Assembly (NCBI GenBank): GCA_019914995.1 | Contig: CM034135.1 | Span: forward strand, 4,280,501 to 4,344,500 | From: Acanthochlamys bracteata | Lineage: Eukaryota > Streptophyta > Magnoliopsida > Pandanales > Velloziaceae | DNA: 64,000 bases | Direction of reading: 5' to 3' | Shown here: positions 23,497-35,453 of the stretch, piece by piece | Position numbering within the stretch: the stretch's first letter is position 1 | Layout of the letters: every line of letters starts with the position of its first letter | The notes under the pieces: generated by a model | Told to the model about the DNA's origin: nothing | What the model saw: only the letters and a program-made list of their open reading frames with translations | The model's database searches: none | Translations under genes and position numbers: made by a program

Positions 23497-26422
23497 ATGA
23501 ATTCGCCACCGGAGGAAGACTCTTCAAAGCTTTCATCTTTGTGGCACCTTCAAACTTTTCAGGTTTGATTTACTTTTTTTTTTTGGATTTGAAAATTTTC
23601 TCAATTCGATGTGGGTAGAGAGAACATTTTGATACCCTTTGTTACCCAATTCCTGATTCAGTTCTTTTATTAGATAATGTTTCCGATGATCATGCACGTT
23701 GTTTGTAATTTCCCTCGCGTTATTTATATGCCCCAAACACAAATTTTTCTTTTTAATTTATTACGATTATTTTTATCTTGATTGGTATCTGATTAGTTCT
23801 GTTGCGATCGTTTCAGTTATAAAGTTGGGCTTGTTTTTTCCTCCTTTCAAATGAAAGAGATTTTCAGATTATGTGATTCTGAAAAGACTATGCAGACGGG
23901 CTTCCTTGTAGCAGCTTTGCAGCAGAACTCTGTTAAATCCTCATACCATACGATGATTTAAGAACTTCAATGTCTAGCATTTTAGTCTGAATGAAAGATT
24001 TAGTTGAGATAGTGGATAACCTTTTTTTTTCTTGTTAGCCCTCTGAATTTAATTTTCACTTTGGATGATTGATAAAAAACAAAAATTTAAATAATAATAG
24101 TGGGATTTATAGTGGATTTCATCAAACTGTAAGTTGCGTGGATGATTTGAATGTATGTTTTGCTCTATTCATCTTTAAAATAGTATTTATGACTTTAGCT
24201 GCAGTCTTTTGGAATCCTAAGCCAATAGATTCTCGTTTATATAAAAGATTGTTCTACTTAACTATGCATTGGATGCAATTATCTCCTGCAATGTTGTGCT
24301 GATTTAAAATCTCTTATGCAGAAATACTGGCCACAGACCATGTCAAAGTATAAAACCTACGAAGATGCCTTTGTCAAAGAAATTAAAGGTAAACACAAGT
24401 TCTTGAAATTTCTGAGTGGCTTGACCTAAAATCTTTAGACCTATTTCTCTTTTGAATGTGACATACTGAATGTCTGAAGATTTTGGCATACATGTTAAGA
24501 ATGCAAAACATATATTTCACTCAGTTCATCTCATCAAAACCCATGTCTCCAATACAGCTAACTCTGAAATTGTGTGGTAAGTGTTATCCTGTACATGACT
24601 TTTATGGTCTTTGTACTTCCTAGATAAACTTATAGGTGCACGTGAGCATCCTGAACTGGTTCTTGGAGCTGCTGTTGCTACTGGACTACTCATGAGAGGT
24701 AAGCTTATATTTTCTTCTCATGTTGGCATTTCTCTGTTCACCTATGGAGTTACAATTCTGTCATCCTTCTATAGTTTTAAGAGCAAGGTAGTACTGCTAG
24801 GCACCAACTATTTGTTGAAAATCCTTAAGCAATATTCTTATGTCATGCAGGTCCTAGAAGATTTGTGTTTCGCCAGACAATCGGGCGTTTCCGGAGCCTA
24901 GAGGTGCTCTTTTACTCAAGCGTTGTGTTTAAATATAAAAATGTCATAGCAGAGAGCAAGCATTGATAAGAACATATTGTGAGCAAATTTTAGAAAATGC
25001 TGATAAGATAGGTAAGTGTGACTAGAAAGCTGGTCTAGGTTGGATGCCCCATTTTGTACAGGAAAAACATGCCCCGTATGTTCACCTAGCGCTGGTCTTT
25101 TATGCTATTTCCTTGTTGAAATATCAAACCTAGTTTGTTACACACTTCCCCTGCATATAAAGGCTCCTTTTGGCATTAAAATTGGTTGAATGCTTCTTTT
25201 AATTTACTGGAGCTCCTTAGTAATGTATAATGTTTATGAGACTTTTACAATTCTCTGTTCACTCAGGCCGTAACATAGGTTTAAGGTTTTAATAGTATGA
25301 TTCTCTTCAACGACTGTATTTAGAAGCAAAGGAATGTTTCCCAGTCTTTTGCTAACTGCTTATCACGTGACATACATGAAAAGGCTAATTTAACTGCTGC
25401 ATGTTGTTATATCTGGAAACATATTCACTGGAAACCTAGTATCATTAAGTATCTATCTACCTGCTACTATGCAAGTTGTATATAGACAGACTTACTTTTA
25501 TTCCAACTGAGCTGATAATGCAATATGCTTATTCTTGTGTGGTTAGTCTTTTCTAAAGGCATGGTTTCTCAGATATATCTCTGAGATATGTTTTTGTCTT
25601 TTACAGTCGCAATTCAATAAAGTTGAGAATGGTCTGAAAGATCTCTCGAACTCTGTATCTAGTTTGAGCAAAGAATGTAAGGCAATAGTCGAATCTGCAA
25701 AATTTGGCGAAGAGGAAATGCAGCGTGGGCGAACTAAGATCAGGTATTTGGTCAATACTCCCCAAAAGTTGGTTTTCCGTTCTGTGTTTTAGTTTCAATT
25801 TGAATTAACTCCCTATACATTGTGAAACTAACTCCTCATCTATTTGGCAGGGCTGCTGGAAAGGAAATTCAGAGGCTTGTTAAATCCATTTATAAAGTCG
25901 AATCTGAAGCAAGAGGTACTTCCCTACTTTGTTCTAAGATTTGTAATTTCCTTTGATTGATTAAAATTGCTTCTTGGACTTTCTGAGTATACAAAGAAAT
26001 ATTGCTTGACGTGTTAGCTTTCCATATGATGTAGTCTGCCTTTTTGTAGCTGTTTGCGTAAAAGAAAGAGCTTAAAAAGCTTTTGTCTTATGTACATCCT
26101 ATTAGGATTTGATATTACTGCTTTTTTCATTTTGTTGTTAGTACTGTTTTTCCTCTTCAATCTTAATGTATCAATTTAACACATTTCAGATCTTTTGGAT
26201 GGGTTGCGAGCAATCCCTGGGAGAGAAGCACTGCAGCTTCGGAAAGAGGCAAGTTACATCTTCCCTCTTAATGAAATTGAATTTCTGTGTGCTCCATGAT
26301 TTTTCCTTTGAAAAAGAAATATTTTTATGCAGGTAGCTGATATGCAAACCTTCCTAAAAAACAAGAGGCAAGAGTTGGATAACAGGATTGTGGAAATATC
26401 AGAGCTACGTGTTCGTGTTTGA
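23497..26422 (+). CDS. RGS1-HXK1-interacting protein 1 (RHIP1)-like
   Basis: Eight exons join in phase: 23497-23562, 24322-24388, 24636-24698, 24851-24903, 25607-25743, 25851-25915, 26190-26248 and 26333-26422, giving 199 residues. A short acidic N-terminus precedes a small hydrophobic stretch (ELVLGAAVATGLLMRG, about 54-69) and the conserved GPRRFVFRQTIGRFRS. Then comes a long coiled-coil half and the tail motif DLLDGLRAIPGREALQLRKE, ending ISELRVRV. This matches my recollection of plant RHIP1, a protein bridging the G-protein regulator RGS1 and hexokinase 1 in glucose signalling. A paralogue with another role is possible. The seventh intron has a GC donor (GAG/gcaagt) and an ordinary cag acceptor. 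All other introns are GT-AG. Confidence 0.8.
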
Positions 26423-27242
26423 TCTAATTCACTCGCTTTCAAGTTTTGTACTACGGTATTGACATTGCTAAAAGTGAGATTTACACCATGATGGAATGAA
26501 TGACAGTTACTTATACAGTATTAAACGCGTCTGTAGGTGATTCTTTTTTCATCCAATCATTCCTTTTCTAAATTGTCCTCATTTAAGGAGCATTTGCGCA
26601 CGTAAGAATTGGGCAAATATTTTAGTAAATGATGCTACCATGTGAGGTATTTTTCAATTTCTCTTTTTACTAGAACATCGATGCATATTCTCTTGCGATG
26701 TATACCACTATAGTTTGCATCAGTAAAAAGTTTACAATCAGCAGAACTGAGTTTGGCATCCTTCGCTGGGAACTGTTTTCTACCAGAACTTTGTACAGTG
26801 CTTTACTCGATATAAGTTGAACTGCATCTGTGAGCACTTGAAGCTGAAAACTCCCGGAGTGCATTTTTAAAAAATGAACAATTGCTTTACAAGTGAATGA
26901 ATATCTGCTTATTGCCTTCCAAAAGGTGTAATAGATTCGTGTTCGTCCTTCATGTGTTCTGATATTCAAGATACACCAAGTAATGAAAGGCCAATTAAGA
27001 GATGCTCCTTTCAAGACTTGCACACAGCGGAAGATGTACATCAAGAGCTGCAAAGAGTACATACACTTCCCAGTGTTGCAATTGCAACATGTTAATCTCC
27101 AAAAAATGGTAAATGAGGTGATCGCGAAAGCAAACTAGTGAACTTTCCGGCTTCAATGAGGTAACTTCTCCAATAATGAGTGATCTCATTCTCATCCTGC
27201 AGGAAGCAAGCTAGCAAAACACTAACGTAGTGTTTGAACTCA
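26423..27242. other. Convergent 3' flanks
   Basis: The RHIP1-like gene (+) and the GT47 gene (-) point at each other across this 820-bp stretch, which should hold both 3' UTRs. The minus-strand frames here (26670-27062, 26995-27195) have no family motif and are probably UTR sequence of the GT47 gene. Confidence 0.5.
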
Positions 27243-30200
27243 CTATCTAGCAATGTCAAACTTTGAAAACCTCCTTGGTTTGTCACTCGACTCATATCTA
27301 GAGAATCTCCTAGCCCTGTTAACTTTCAACCTCATTGTTGGCACCTTTCTAGCTATCGCTTGCCATATCATCTGAACTGCATCATCTTTTTGGGAAGGAA
27401 ACTGAAACTCAAAATGCCGGTCTACCTCTTTCAACCTCTCGTACATGTGAGTCCACTCATCCTTACTAATGCCTTTGATCATCTTTATCAAAAAGCCCTT
27501 TTGCAGGGCATCAGAGGTTCGGACAAAGATGCAGAACTTGGAGTAGTCTAGGACATCCTCATAAGGTAGCTCAATCTCATCACTGATAATGACAGGCACA
27601 CAGTGGCTAGCAATGGCATCAAACAACCTGTTTGAGGAGGGTGTGTCACCAGCAATGTTGAGGCAGAATTTAGATGAGTGCATCCCTTTGGTAGCATCAC
27701 GGATCCCATTTCCGCGAACACTCCCAAATGAAAAATGCACATCCTTCTCGTCTTTGAGAAGATAGAATAGCTCCTGCCTGGCATATCCACCCTGTAGAAG
27801 GTGTATATAAAAAAAATTGAACATATCACTGAAACTATTCGAGCAAGAATGACAAATAATAAAAAAATGGGACCTGCAAAATCTAAAAAAAAGGAAAGAA
27901 CTCTAGCCAATATAAACCTTCCTGTAATCAAGTGAATCTTGCATGATAAGCATACCCTTCTTTCACAAAACATGATACATTAAGGTTATAGAAATCTGTT
28001 TCTCATTGACCACTCGCGCGACATTTAGCAAGCATATGTTATGGTTGCATCAAAATCACTACATGCAAGACAAAAAGGATACAGCACACTGCTTCCGAGG
28101 TTTATGTTGAAGTAAGTAAATGGAAGCAGGAGAATCTTAGATGTCAAAAAGGCATGTCTTCAGTTACCACCTCAAACAAAGGGAGATAACGCTGTCTTCA
28201 GTTACCATCTTAGAGCCTATCGATGCATAACGCTGAAGAATAAAGGGACCTTCATGTTCTACTTTTAGAACCCCATCTGAATGCTGATTAATCATCTAAA
28301 AAGTCTTGAACAAAGGGATTTAAGAATTCACTATTGAAAATTGATTTGCCATCTACTAACACAGTAACACTAGGCTTTTCAACAAGGCAAGACTTCTAAT
28401 AGTAATGGTAGCACATGGCTAATCAAAAGGGAGTAACAGACTATTCAGTGACTTGCAGATGAAAATTCATCAATCACCAGTTCAAGGAGTCTGTCTTCCT
28501 GCAATTCAAATTGCTTCAGTAGTTAACACTGCACATAAAATTACTTCAGTGTATGCATCTTCTATGAACATGACTTTTTGAGTGCATCACAAAATAGATA
28601 TAGGTTAAAGCATTAACATCCAGAAAGAAACAAGTTTCGCACAAGGGTCGCCCTACAAAAATCAGGTTAGAAGTATTGCAGCTACACCAAAACATGAACT
28701 AAATCATTAAGAAAAAAAGCTAATACACAATAAACTCAATGCCAAATCGATGTGCCTCAACCACTAATGTGGAATGTGGTGTAGAAGGTAGGGTATCATA
28801 TAATACTACATGTACCTTCTTATAGTAATTGAGCTACACCTAGAGAGTGGAAACTCAATTTTTATAAGCTAAACTTCAATTCCCAAATTTCTTCTCTAAT
28901 ATATTGAGTTCCAAAGGACGCACTTATTCGAGTGAAACAGAGTAAGCAAACAATGAAAGAAAAGATGTTAGCAGCAACACTCACATCTTTCCTGTATATT
29001 GCTCCCTGGAAGTACAGTAGAGTTGGCCGATCATCAAATCCAGCTGTATCATTCTCGCACCTCTTCACAACATGCTTGTAAGGAGCAATGACATCCTTCT
29101 CCACATTGGCAACATTTGGAGGGTACCGTCCAAAATCTGCAAGAATGAGCATGCATGGCCATAGCTGTGACCGGGCGTCTAGCATGCTATTTGGATGGTG
29201 AGCAAGCACAACGTGGTCTTGACCATCAGAGCGCTTCCACTCCTCCCTGCTGAACAGAAACTTCACCAACTGCTCTTGGAGCTCCTTGTTGTGGCTCACC
29301 TGTTATTCCCAACATCAAAAAACAAAGTATCCCATCTTTTCAGTATTTTTCTAACTCAATCCTTCTATTTTCTAAACATAATTCTCATCTTATAAACTTC
29401 CTAGGTGCTCATTTGCCTTCACATTTGAATCTGTATTGATAAATCATACATCTTATGTTGGGTGCTTTTATCTGGTAGCTGTCGACCTCTCCATATCCTA
29501 GACTATCGTGAAAAAACAAAAACAAGAAACATGCAACTAAGATAATGTCCAATCAAACAAGTTCAGCTATAATTACCTCATGAATTGCTCCTAACCATCA
29601 ACAAATTAACAAATCTCCATATACCAAAGAAAGATATTAATTTCTTGCCAAAAATGGACAAAAAAGGACCTCACCTTTGCTGGTGGATTGGGTTTGGAAT
29701 GTCGATTATAGCTCAAGGAAGAGAAAAACGGAACGAAAACAACATCAGCCATGCTGGGATCACGAACACGTACAGCGGAACATTGCCCGGTGCGGCCGGG
29801 TAGTTCCGAAGCAAGGAGATCAAGGGTGAGCCAATACTCTATACTGTGCTGCAGGTTCAACCCACCGGGGTACGGCGGCACCCCTCCGGCCAATTCGGGC
29901 CAAATTCTGCCCGACGGTGGGGTCCATCCAAGAAGCCCGAAATGGAATTCCGGCGGTAGGTCGTACATGTATACCTTCAAAATCTGTTCCGAAGAAGACT
30001 CGCATTTCGTTACTTTCAAAGATTTCGAATTTGTTGTTGTTGTTGCTGATTGAGGGAGGGTTTCAGAGAGAGAGAAAATCTTCTTTGTTGGTCCAAGAGG
30101 TAGAAGAAAATGCCGGGGAAAAGAAGGTGAAGAAGAATAAGAAGAAGAAGAATGAGTTGTGGTGGTGTTGGGGCTAAGAAGGAAGAAGCAAGAGAACAAG

Positions 30201-30286
30201 AAGAGAGCGAGAGAGAAGAGTACGAGAAGAAAAGGATGGCGCCGATGGTGGTGGTGGTGGATGGCCGGAGTTAGCCGGTCTGCCAT
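27243..30286 (-). CDS. Exostosin-family glycosyltransferase, GT47
   Basis: Three exons join in phase 0: 30286-29675, 29299-28985 and 27791-27243, giving 491 residues. The start at 30286 (MADRLTPAIHHHHHRRH) is preferred over an upstream in-frame ATG at 30397, which adds only leader-like sequence. A signal anchor follows (about 18-37), making a type II Golgi protein, then a Ser/Thr-rich stem. The exostosin domain opens with KVYMYDLPPEFHFGLLGW and includes DVVFVPFFSSLSYNRHSK, DHVVLAHHPNSMLDAR, DRPTLLYFQGAIYRKD, FCLNIAGDTPSSNRLFDAI and VPVIISDEIELPYEDVLDY. The last motifs form the nucleotide-sugar binding half of GT47. It resembles the Arabidopsis At1g67410 group, sometimes called ARAD1-like. It should build cell-wall pectin or hemicellulose side chains; donor and acceptor sugars are not predictable. 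Confidence 0.9.
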
Positions 30287-32116
30287 TGCGAATACAGTGG
30301 TGGTTAAAAAGAATAAAAAATTTTGTTTTGTTTTGTTAAATTTTAAATAACGGTTAATATTTGCAGAGAGAGAGGAGAGAGAGAAGCTGTGAACCAACAG
30401 AAACAGAAATGGAAATAAATTGAGAAGAAAAAACCAAATAAAAGAGTGACCTTCAAGGTTTCAACTACTAAATTAATTCAGGAGAGAAAATCATAACCGT
30501 AGAAATTAATTTAATTATAAATCATGACTAGTAATCTAAATTATTTTTTACGGCATAATTTTAGAAAAAATAAAAGCTATTTTCCCAGTTATTTTGCCAC
30601 GAAATGTAAATCAGACGGTTGAGGGATTCATAAATAATTGAATTATAAAAAGACTATTTTTATATTGATGCTTTTTTAATCAATTATATATAACGTTTAT
30701 GAAATAAACTCATAGTTATTTAAGCGCATTTTGTTGTAGCCTGAAAGAAGATTAATATAGTGTTGTGTTGCCAGATTTTCTTTTTATCTTTTTTCCTTTA
30801 TTTCTTAATTTTAAGCCTTCACCACAAATGTTGTGTTGCCCCTGATGAGGTAATTTTTCTTTAGAGGAGTTTTGTTTATGCTTTGATAACCTGTTGATTA
30901 AAAAGAAATTTTGAGAATAATTTTAGAATAAAGTTTTTTTAAAATAAAGAATTATTTATTTTTTTAAAATAAGTGTGATTTTTTAAATCTAAATAAATAA
31001 TAATTATATATATAATTTAATTTTTTTATTTATAATTTATTAAAATATATAAATATTTATTAGAATTATAAATATTTCAAACTCATTACCAAATGATTTG
31101 TAACTCTTTCCCCCACAGCATTTATCTTTTTGGTTTTAATATTTTATCTCACATATATTAAGCTTTCATTCTTTTTTACATATTTTTTAATATGAGATTG
31201 AGCTGCATCTTGGGCAACCGTTTTTAACATGAGCTAGTTATGAACTTTAAAATACCAATGAGACTCGATTAAGATATGACCGTTTTCAGAAAGTATATTG
31301 TTAGTAGTGATAACTAATCCACAACTATTTATTTATATAAAATTAAAGTTGTAGGATTCACAAATAGGAAATAGCTACTTTTACAAAATTTTTGAGCTAA
31401 CTCTTTTGTCAATGATGTGAAATTTTGAGCTAACTCTTTTATAAAATTTTTTATCTCTTACAAGAAAAGGAAGGTGGGGTGGGTAAGGAGTGGTTGATTC
31501 ATTAACCACTTTTTTGTTGTTTTGGAAGAAAAGAACAGCAGCGAAAAATGTTAATTGTTAGTAGCTTATGCTGAGGATTGAATAGAAGAACGAGAGAGTC
31601 ACAAAGCAATAACGTAAAATAATTTATGTACGACAAAGTTTACGATTAATAGGAAAAAATCACGGGAAACGAGACAACAATTCAAAGCAATGGCTCTCTG
31701 CTAAAGCATCTATGCAAGCATCTCCGGTTCGTGAATTAGATTAGACAAAAACTTATTTCATTTAAATAAGCACTCATGTTTTGTAAGCTTACTTTTTTTA
31801 TAAACAAACGAGTTCTTAAGTTGGATCATCTTCGCAAATGGAACTCGTCACTTGGGCTTGATGAGGAGCCAGAGTTGAGGCTTGCTTCAGTGTTGACTTT
31901 TGAGGTCTTTGGCAAGAGAAATTGATCTGGAGCAATGACAATAACAATCCGAACCTAAACAAATTGCATGCCCCGAGTTGGGCCAACCCAAGCATCTCGT
32001 ATGTTTTCTTTTGGTTCTCCGAAGTTGTTTCAAACAAGATATTTTTTATAAAAGAAATTTTAGTAAAGATTTGTTTAAACTTAAACTTCGGAACTCCATT
32101 CTGCATTATAGAGAAG

Positions 32117-32316
32117 GCGTTTGGAAAAAAGTTTTTCAAAAATTTTATTTTATAGTTTTAATATATTTTTTATAAATATTATAAAAATTTATTTAAAAAT
32201 TTAAAAGTCTACGTAATAAAATTATTTATTATTTATTTATTAAAATAAAATAAAATTATTTTAAAAAATAATAATATTTTTAATTTTAAAAAAGTTTTTA
32301 AAATATTTCCAAACAG
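32117..32316. mobile_element. MITE-like palindromic element, GTTTGGAAA ends
   Basis: It starts GCGTTTGGAAAAAAG and ends TATTTCCAAAC, an inverted pair. The 200-bp inside is almost pure A/T and self-complementary. The same end type recurs at 34031-34277 and, less well preserved, elsewhere in the window. Confidence 0.45.
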
Positions 32317-33157
32317 TCTCTATCTCATTTGATAGCTTTCAGTATGTCCTACCCCCCTCTATCCCATTTGATAGCTTTCAGTACGACCTTTCCCTGTGTC
32401 ACTGCACAATATATTTCTTTTATTGCACAACTATCACATTAGCAACTACAAAACTAATAAGAATGAAAGTAAACCAATATGCAATTCAATTTCTCCTTAC
32501 TCCAACTCCGAATATATATATATTTTTTACTTTTTTTATTTAACGTCGAAAGTTACTGTCTATCTCGTCAAATTGACTAATTGAGCAACCGTCGTGTTCA
32601 CATTGCTAAAAATTTAATTTCATAATACTTATTAATAATTTTAAGGTAATATTTATAAAAATTAAGTTTTTATTTTTTTATTATTTATTAGTTTCGAAAA
32701 TTTTAAATTTATCAAATGGGGAGTTAAATTTAATTTTATTATCTATTTATTTAAAATTTTTATGGCTTGATTTATTTTAGAATAAATTGTCTATTTTATT
32801 TTTAAAAATGTTCATTATCCGATTTCATTTCAGAGTATCGGCCAGTTTTATTCAAAATAATTGTTTGCTTATTCATAACAAATAATTCGTTTTATTTTAG
32901 AATAAGTAGCTCATTTTATTTTTAAAAAAAAATTAATCTGTTAGAAATTAGGTGTTAAAGAGATTTAGTCTAATATTATTTATCGCCGATTCATAGTAAT
33001 ATTAATAAAAATTTAGACTTACTTTTTATATTATCAATAAGTTTTTAAAAAAATTTTATATTCATCATACACTTATAATTCTAATTTCGCGATAATCGTT
33101 ATCGCAAGAAAATTGACCACATCAAGCGATGTTTCTTCCCTCTCCTTCTGAGCATTC

Positions 33158-33201
33158 GGAGAGTAGTGCCTTTGTTGTTGGAGAGTAGTGCTTTTGTTGT
33201 T
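33158..33201. repeat. 22-bp tandem repeat, two units
   Basis: The unit GGAGAGTAGTGCCTTTGTTGTT repeats immediately with one C-to-T change. It lies in a more balanced island in A/T-rich DNA; no function is seen. Confidence 0.8.
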
Positions 33202-34030
33202 TGGTAATCTTAGCTGGGTATTGTCCTTGCAGATTTTCTTGCAAAAATCATATGAACAATCACTCTATCTACAATCTTTGTTTTGTTTGATATATATTGA
33301 TTATTGAAGAAAATTTGAGAATATGCATTTGCATGTTTTGATAGTTGATAAACATTTTGTTGTTCTGCTCAATAATCTCATGTTCTAGATGCTAATGTGA
33401 TATTTCTTGAGCATAAACACTCTCTGATCAACTAGCCTTATGGTGGGCGTCTTAAGCAAAGGTTTATCCATCGAAAAGATTCCGAACAAAATGTAATTAA
33501 TTTGTTCACATGAATGATACATTGACTGTGGTGTTTTACAAAAGCGTTTGAAAATATTTATAAAAATTAGTTTTTAAATAGCACATATTTTAATTCTATT
33601 TTAAAATAAGTTTTAATATTTTGATTAAAAACTAATAAAAAAATCTTATTATTTAATTTTTTATTTTTAAAATTTTAAATAAATTTTATAAAATATTATA
33701 AAAATTATTTAAAATATAAAAAAAATTTAATAAATTATTTTCAATAAGCGTCGCCAATTAACCTGCTACCGCTAAACATTGATATTTCAGTTTCTTCTTA
33801 TGAACGCCTAGAGAAGATTTATTAGGATAGAAGCTTGCTTATGGCATATTTATTTCAACTCAAAACTCATTTTAAATAAATTTTTATATTTATTTTATAT
33901 TAAAAACTAACTTCTGATGATTTAAAAAATAACTAAATATCAAATTAAATTTATTTTTTATAAATTCTAAATTTCGATATAAATAAGCATGCTCTCGGTG
34001 AAACCCATCTACCACAAAGTTTTTTTTAAG

Positions 34031-34277
34031 AGATATTTGGAAATACTTATAAAATAAATATTTGAAATAAAAAATATTTTTATTTTTTTAAAAATAAATT
34101 TTATTTTTTATTTAAAATAATAATAAAAATAAGCATAAAAAAATTTTACTATCTAGAAATTTTTATATTTTTTAAAATTTTAAATTAATTTTATAAATAT
34201 TTATAAAATATATATTAAAAATATAAAATTAAAAAATAAAAAATAATTTTAAAAAAATGTTTTTCCAAACGCACTCT
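34031..34277. mobile_element. MITE-like palindromic element, GTTTGGAAA-type ends
   Basis: The left end reads GATATTTGGAAATACTT and the right end TTTTTCCAAACGCACTC, giving partial inverted complementarity. The interior is A/T-rich and noncoding. It belongs to the same group as 32117-32316. Confidence 0.4.
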
Positions 34278-34632
34278 AACCGCAACATTATATCAAAGGT
34301 AGAAAAAAGAAAAGAAAACATGATCACTACTGAAGTGCTCAGCTGGCTCTTCACTTCTTTCTTATGATCATTTCACTCGCTATATAACCAGGAGAACAGA
34401 TTTAACCAGTGATCAGAGAAGAATGTATAGGCATTGATTAATTCGTCCATTCAACATGAGTCAAACAACAAGATATTTTGTGATCTGTCCTTTTTCTGTA
34501 CTAACCAATAAGAAAGCAAAACTACCGCAGGGGCTTTTTCCTAGTGCAGTGTGCATCAGTTCTTCACATGACTCCTTCTAATTCTCTCCACCACTCTGCA
34601 AAGAACACAACATTGTTTAGACTTTAGATCTC

Positions 34633-34639
34633 TATATAA
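34633..34639 (+). promoter_or_regulatory. TATA box of the GASA gene
   Basis: TATATAA lies 51 bp before the ATG, implying a very short leader of about 20-25 nt. A second candidate, 'gctatataacc', lies near 34380 and would give a leader of about 280 nt. I cannot decide between them. Confidence 0.45.
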
Positions 34640-34690
34640 CTCTCTTAGAACAAAATTCCTCCGCAAAAACATTGGCATTTGTTGTTGGCC

Positions 34691-35453
34691 ATGGAGAGGG
34701 TTCTTCCATGGCTTCTCTTGTTCTTCATTGCTGTCTCCATGGTTTCCTGCGAGGTTACGCTACACAGCTTTATAAGTCATCTTTTTGTGTATCTAGTAAA
34801 ACCTTAAGTCACTGAAATCTTCATGGTTTCATGTTTGTGCAGGTTGATAACATGAAGGCAGAGGATCTGGTAGACCTTTCCAAGGAGACTCCACAGGTTG
34901 AAATCTCTTCCTCTGTTTTATGTTATAGATCTACAACTACTAAACTCAATGTTTAACCAATTGTTACTGATTTTGATACTGCTTCTTGTGTTCTCTACAT
35001 ATATAGCTCACTGGAGAAGAAGACTTAGATAATGTGGAGCAACTTAAACAGATTAAACAAGTAATGGCTTTTCCTTCACAAAACTCTAATACTTTAATTA
35101 CTTGTGTGCTTCTTGGACAACTCTAATCATCATCCTCATAATGTTGTGAAGGGAAAATATGGCCCGGAGAGCTTAAGAAGCTACCGTAAGTACTCCAAAC
35201 TATTACTATTAACTGCTCTACTCAACTAGTCGATGTACGAGTTAAGTACTTGCGAATAATTAATATTGCAGAGTGCCCTGGGGAGTGTAGCCGGCGATGC
35301 GGGCGAACACAGTACCTCAAGCCATGTATGTTCTTCTGCCAGAAATGTTGCAGCAAATGCTTGTGTGTGCCGCCGGGTTACTATGGTAACAAACAGACCT
35401 GCCCTTGCTACAACAACTGGAAGACCAAGCGTGGTGGGCCTAAATGTCCTTGA
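34691..35453 (+). CDS. Gibberellin-regulated GASA/Snakin peptide
   Basis: Five exons join in phase: 34691-34753, 34843-34896, 35007-35060, 35152-35185 and 35272-35453, giving 128 residues. A signal peptide (MERVLPWLLLFFIAVSMVSC) leads into an acidic variable region (EDLVDLSKET, GEEDLDNVEQLKQ). The C-terminal GASA domain has all 12 cysteines: CPGECSRRCGRTQYLKPC, CQKCCSKCLC, and the ending CPCYNNWKTKRGGPKCP. Members are secreted, disulfide-rich peptides linked to gibberellin response, growth and defence. The six disulfides can form, as no Cys is missing. The acceptor of exon 4 (gtgaag) is weak for a plant intron but is needed to keep phase and the usual KYGPESLRSYQC junction. Confidence 0.9.

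Larger units (their letters stand above)
30400..34630. other. Long AT-rich intergenic region with MITE-like blocks
   Basis: No gene is recognised across 4.2 kb. Palindromic A/T-rich blocks lie at about 30890-31080, 32117-32316, 33540-33751 and 34031-34277. A more balanced island at about 31816-32100 carries open frames on both strands with no known motif. A 22-bp unit is repeated twice at 33158-33201. Everything else is low-complexity A/T. Confidence 0.5.

Noticed and set aside
30286-30397. Upstream in-frame ATG of the GT47 gene adding 37 residues
   Set aside because: The added residues look like translated leader, and the family starts near the short cytoplasmic tail before the signal anchor.
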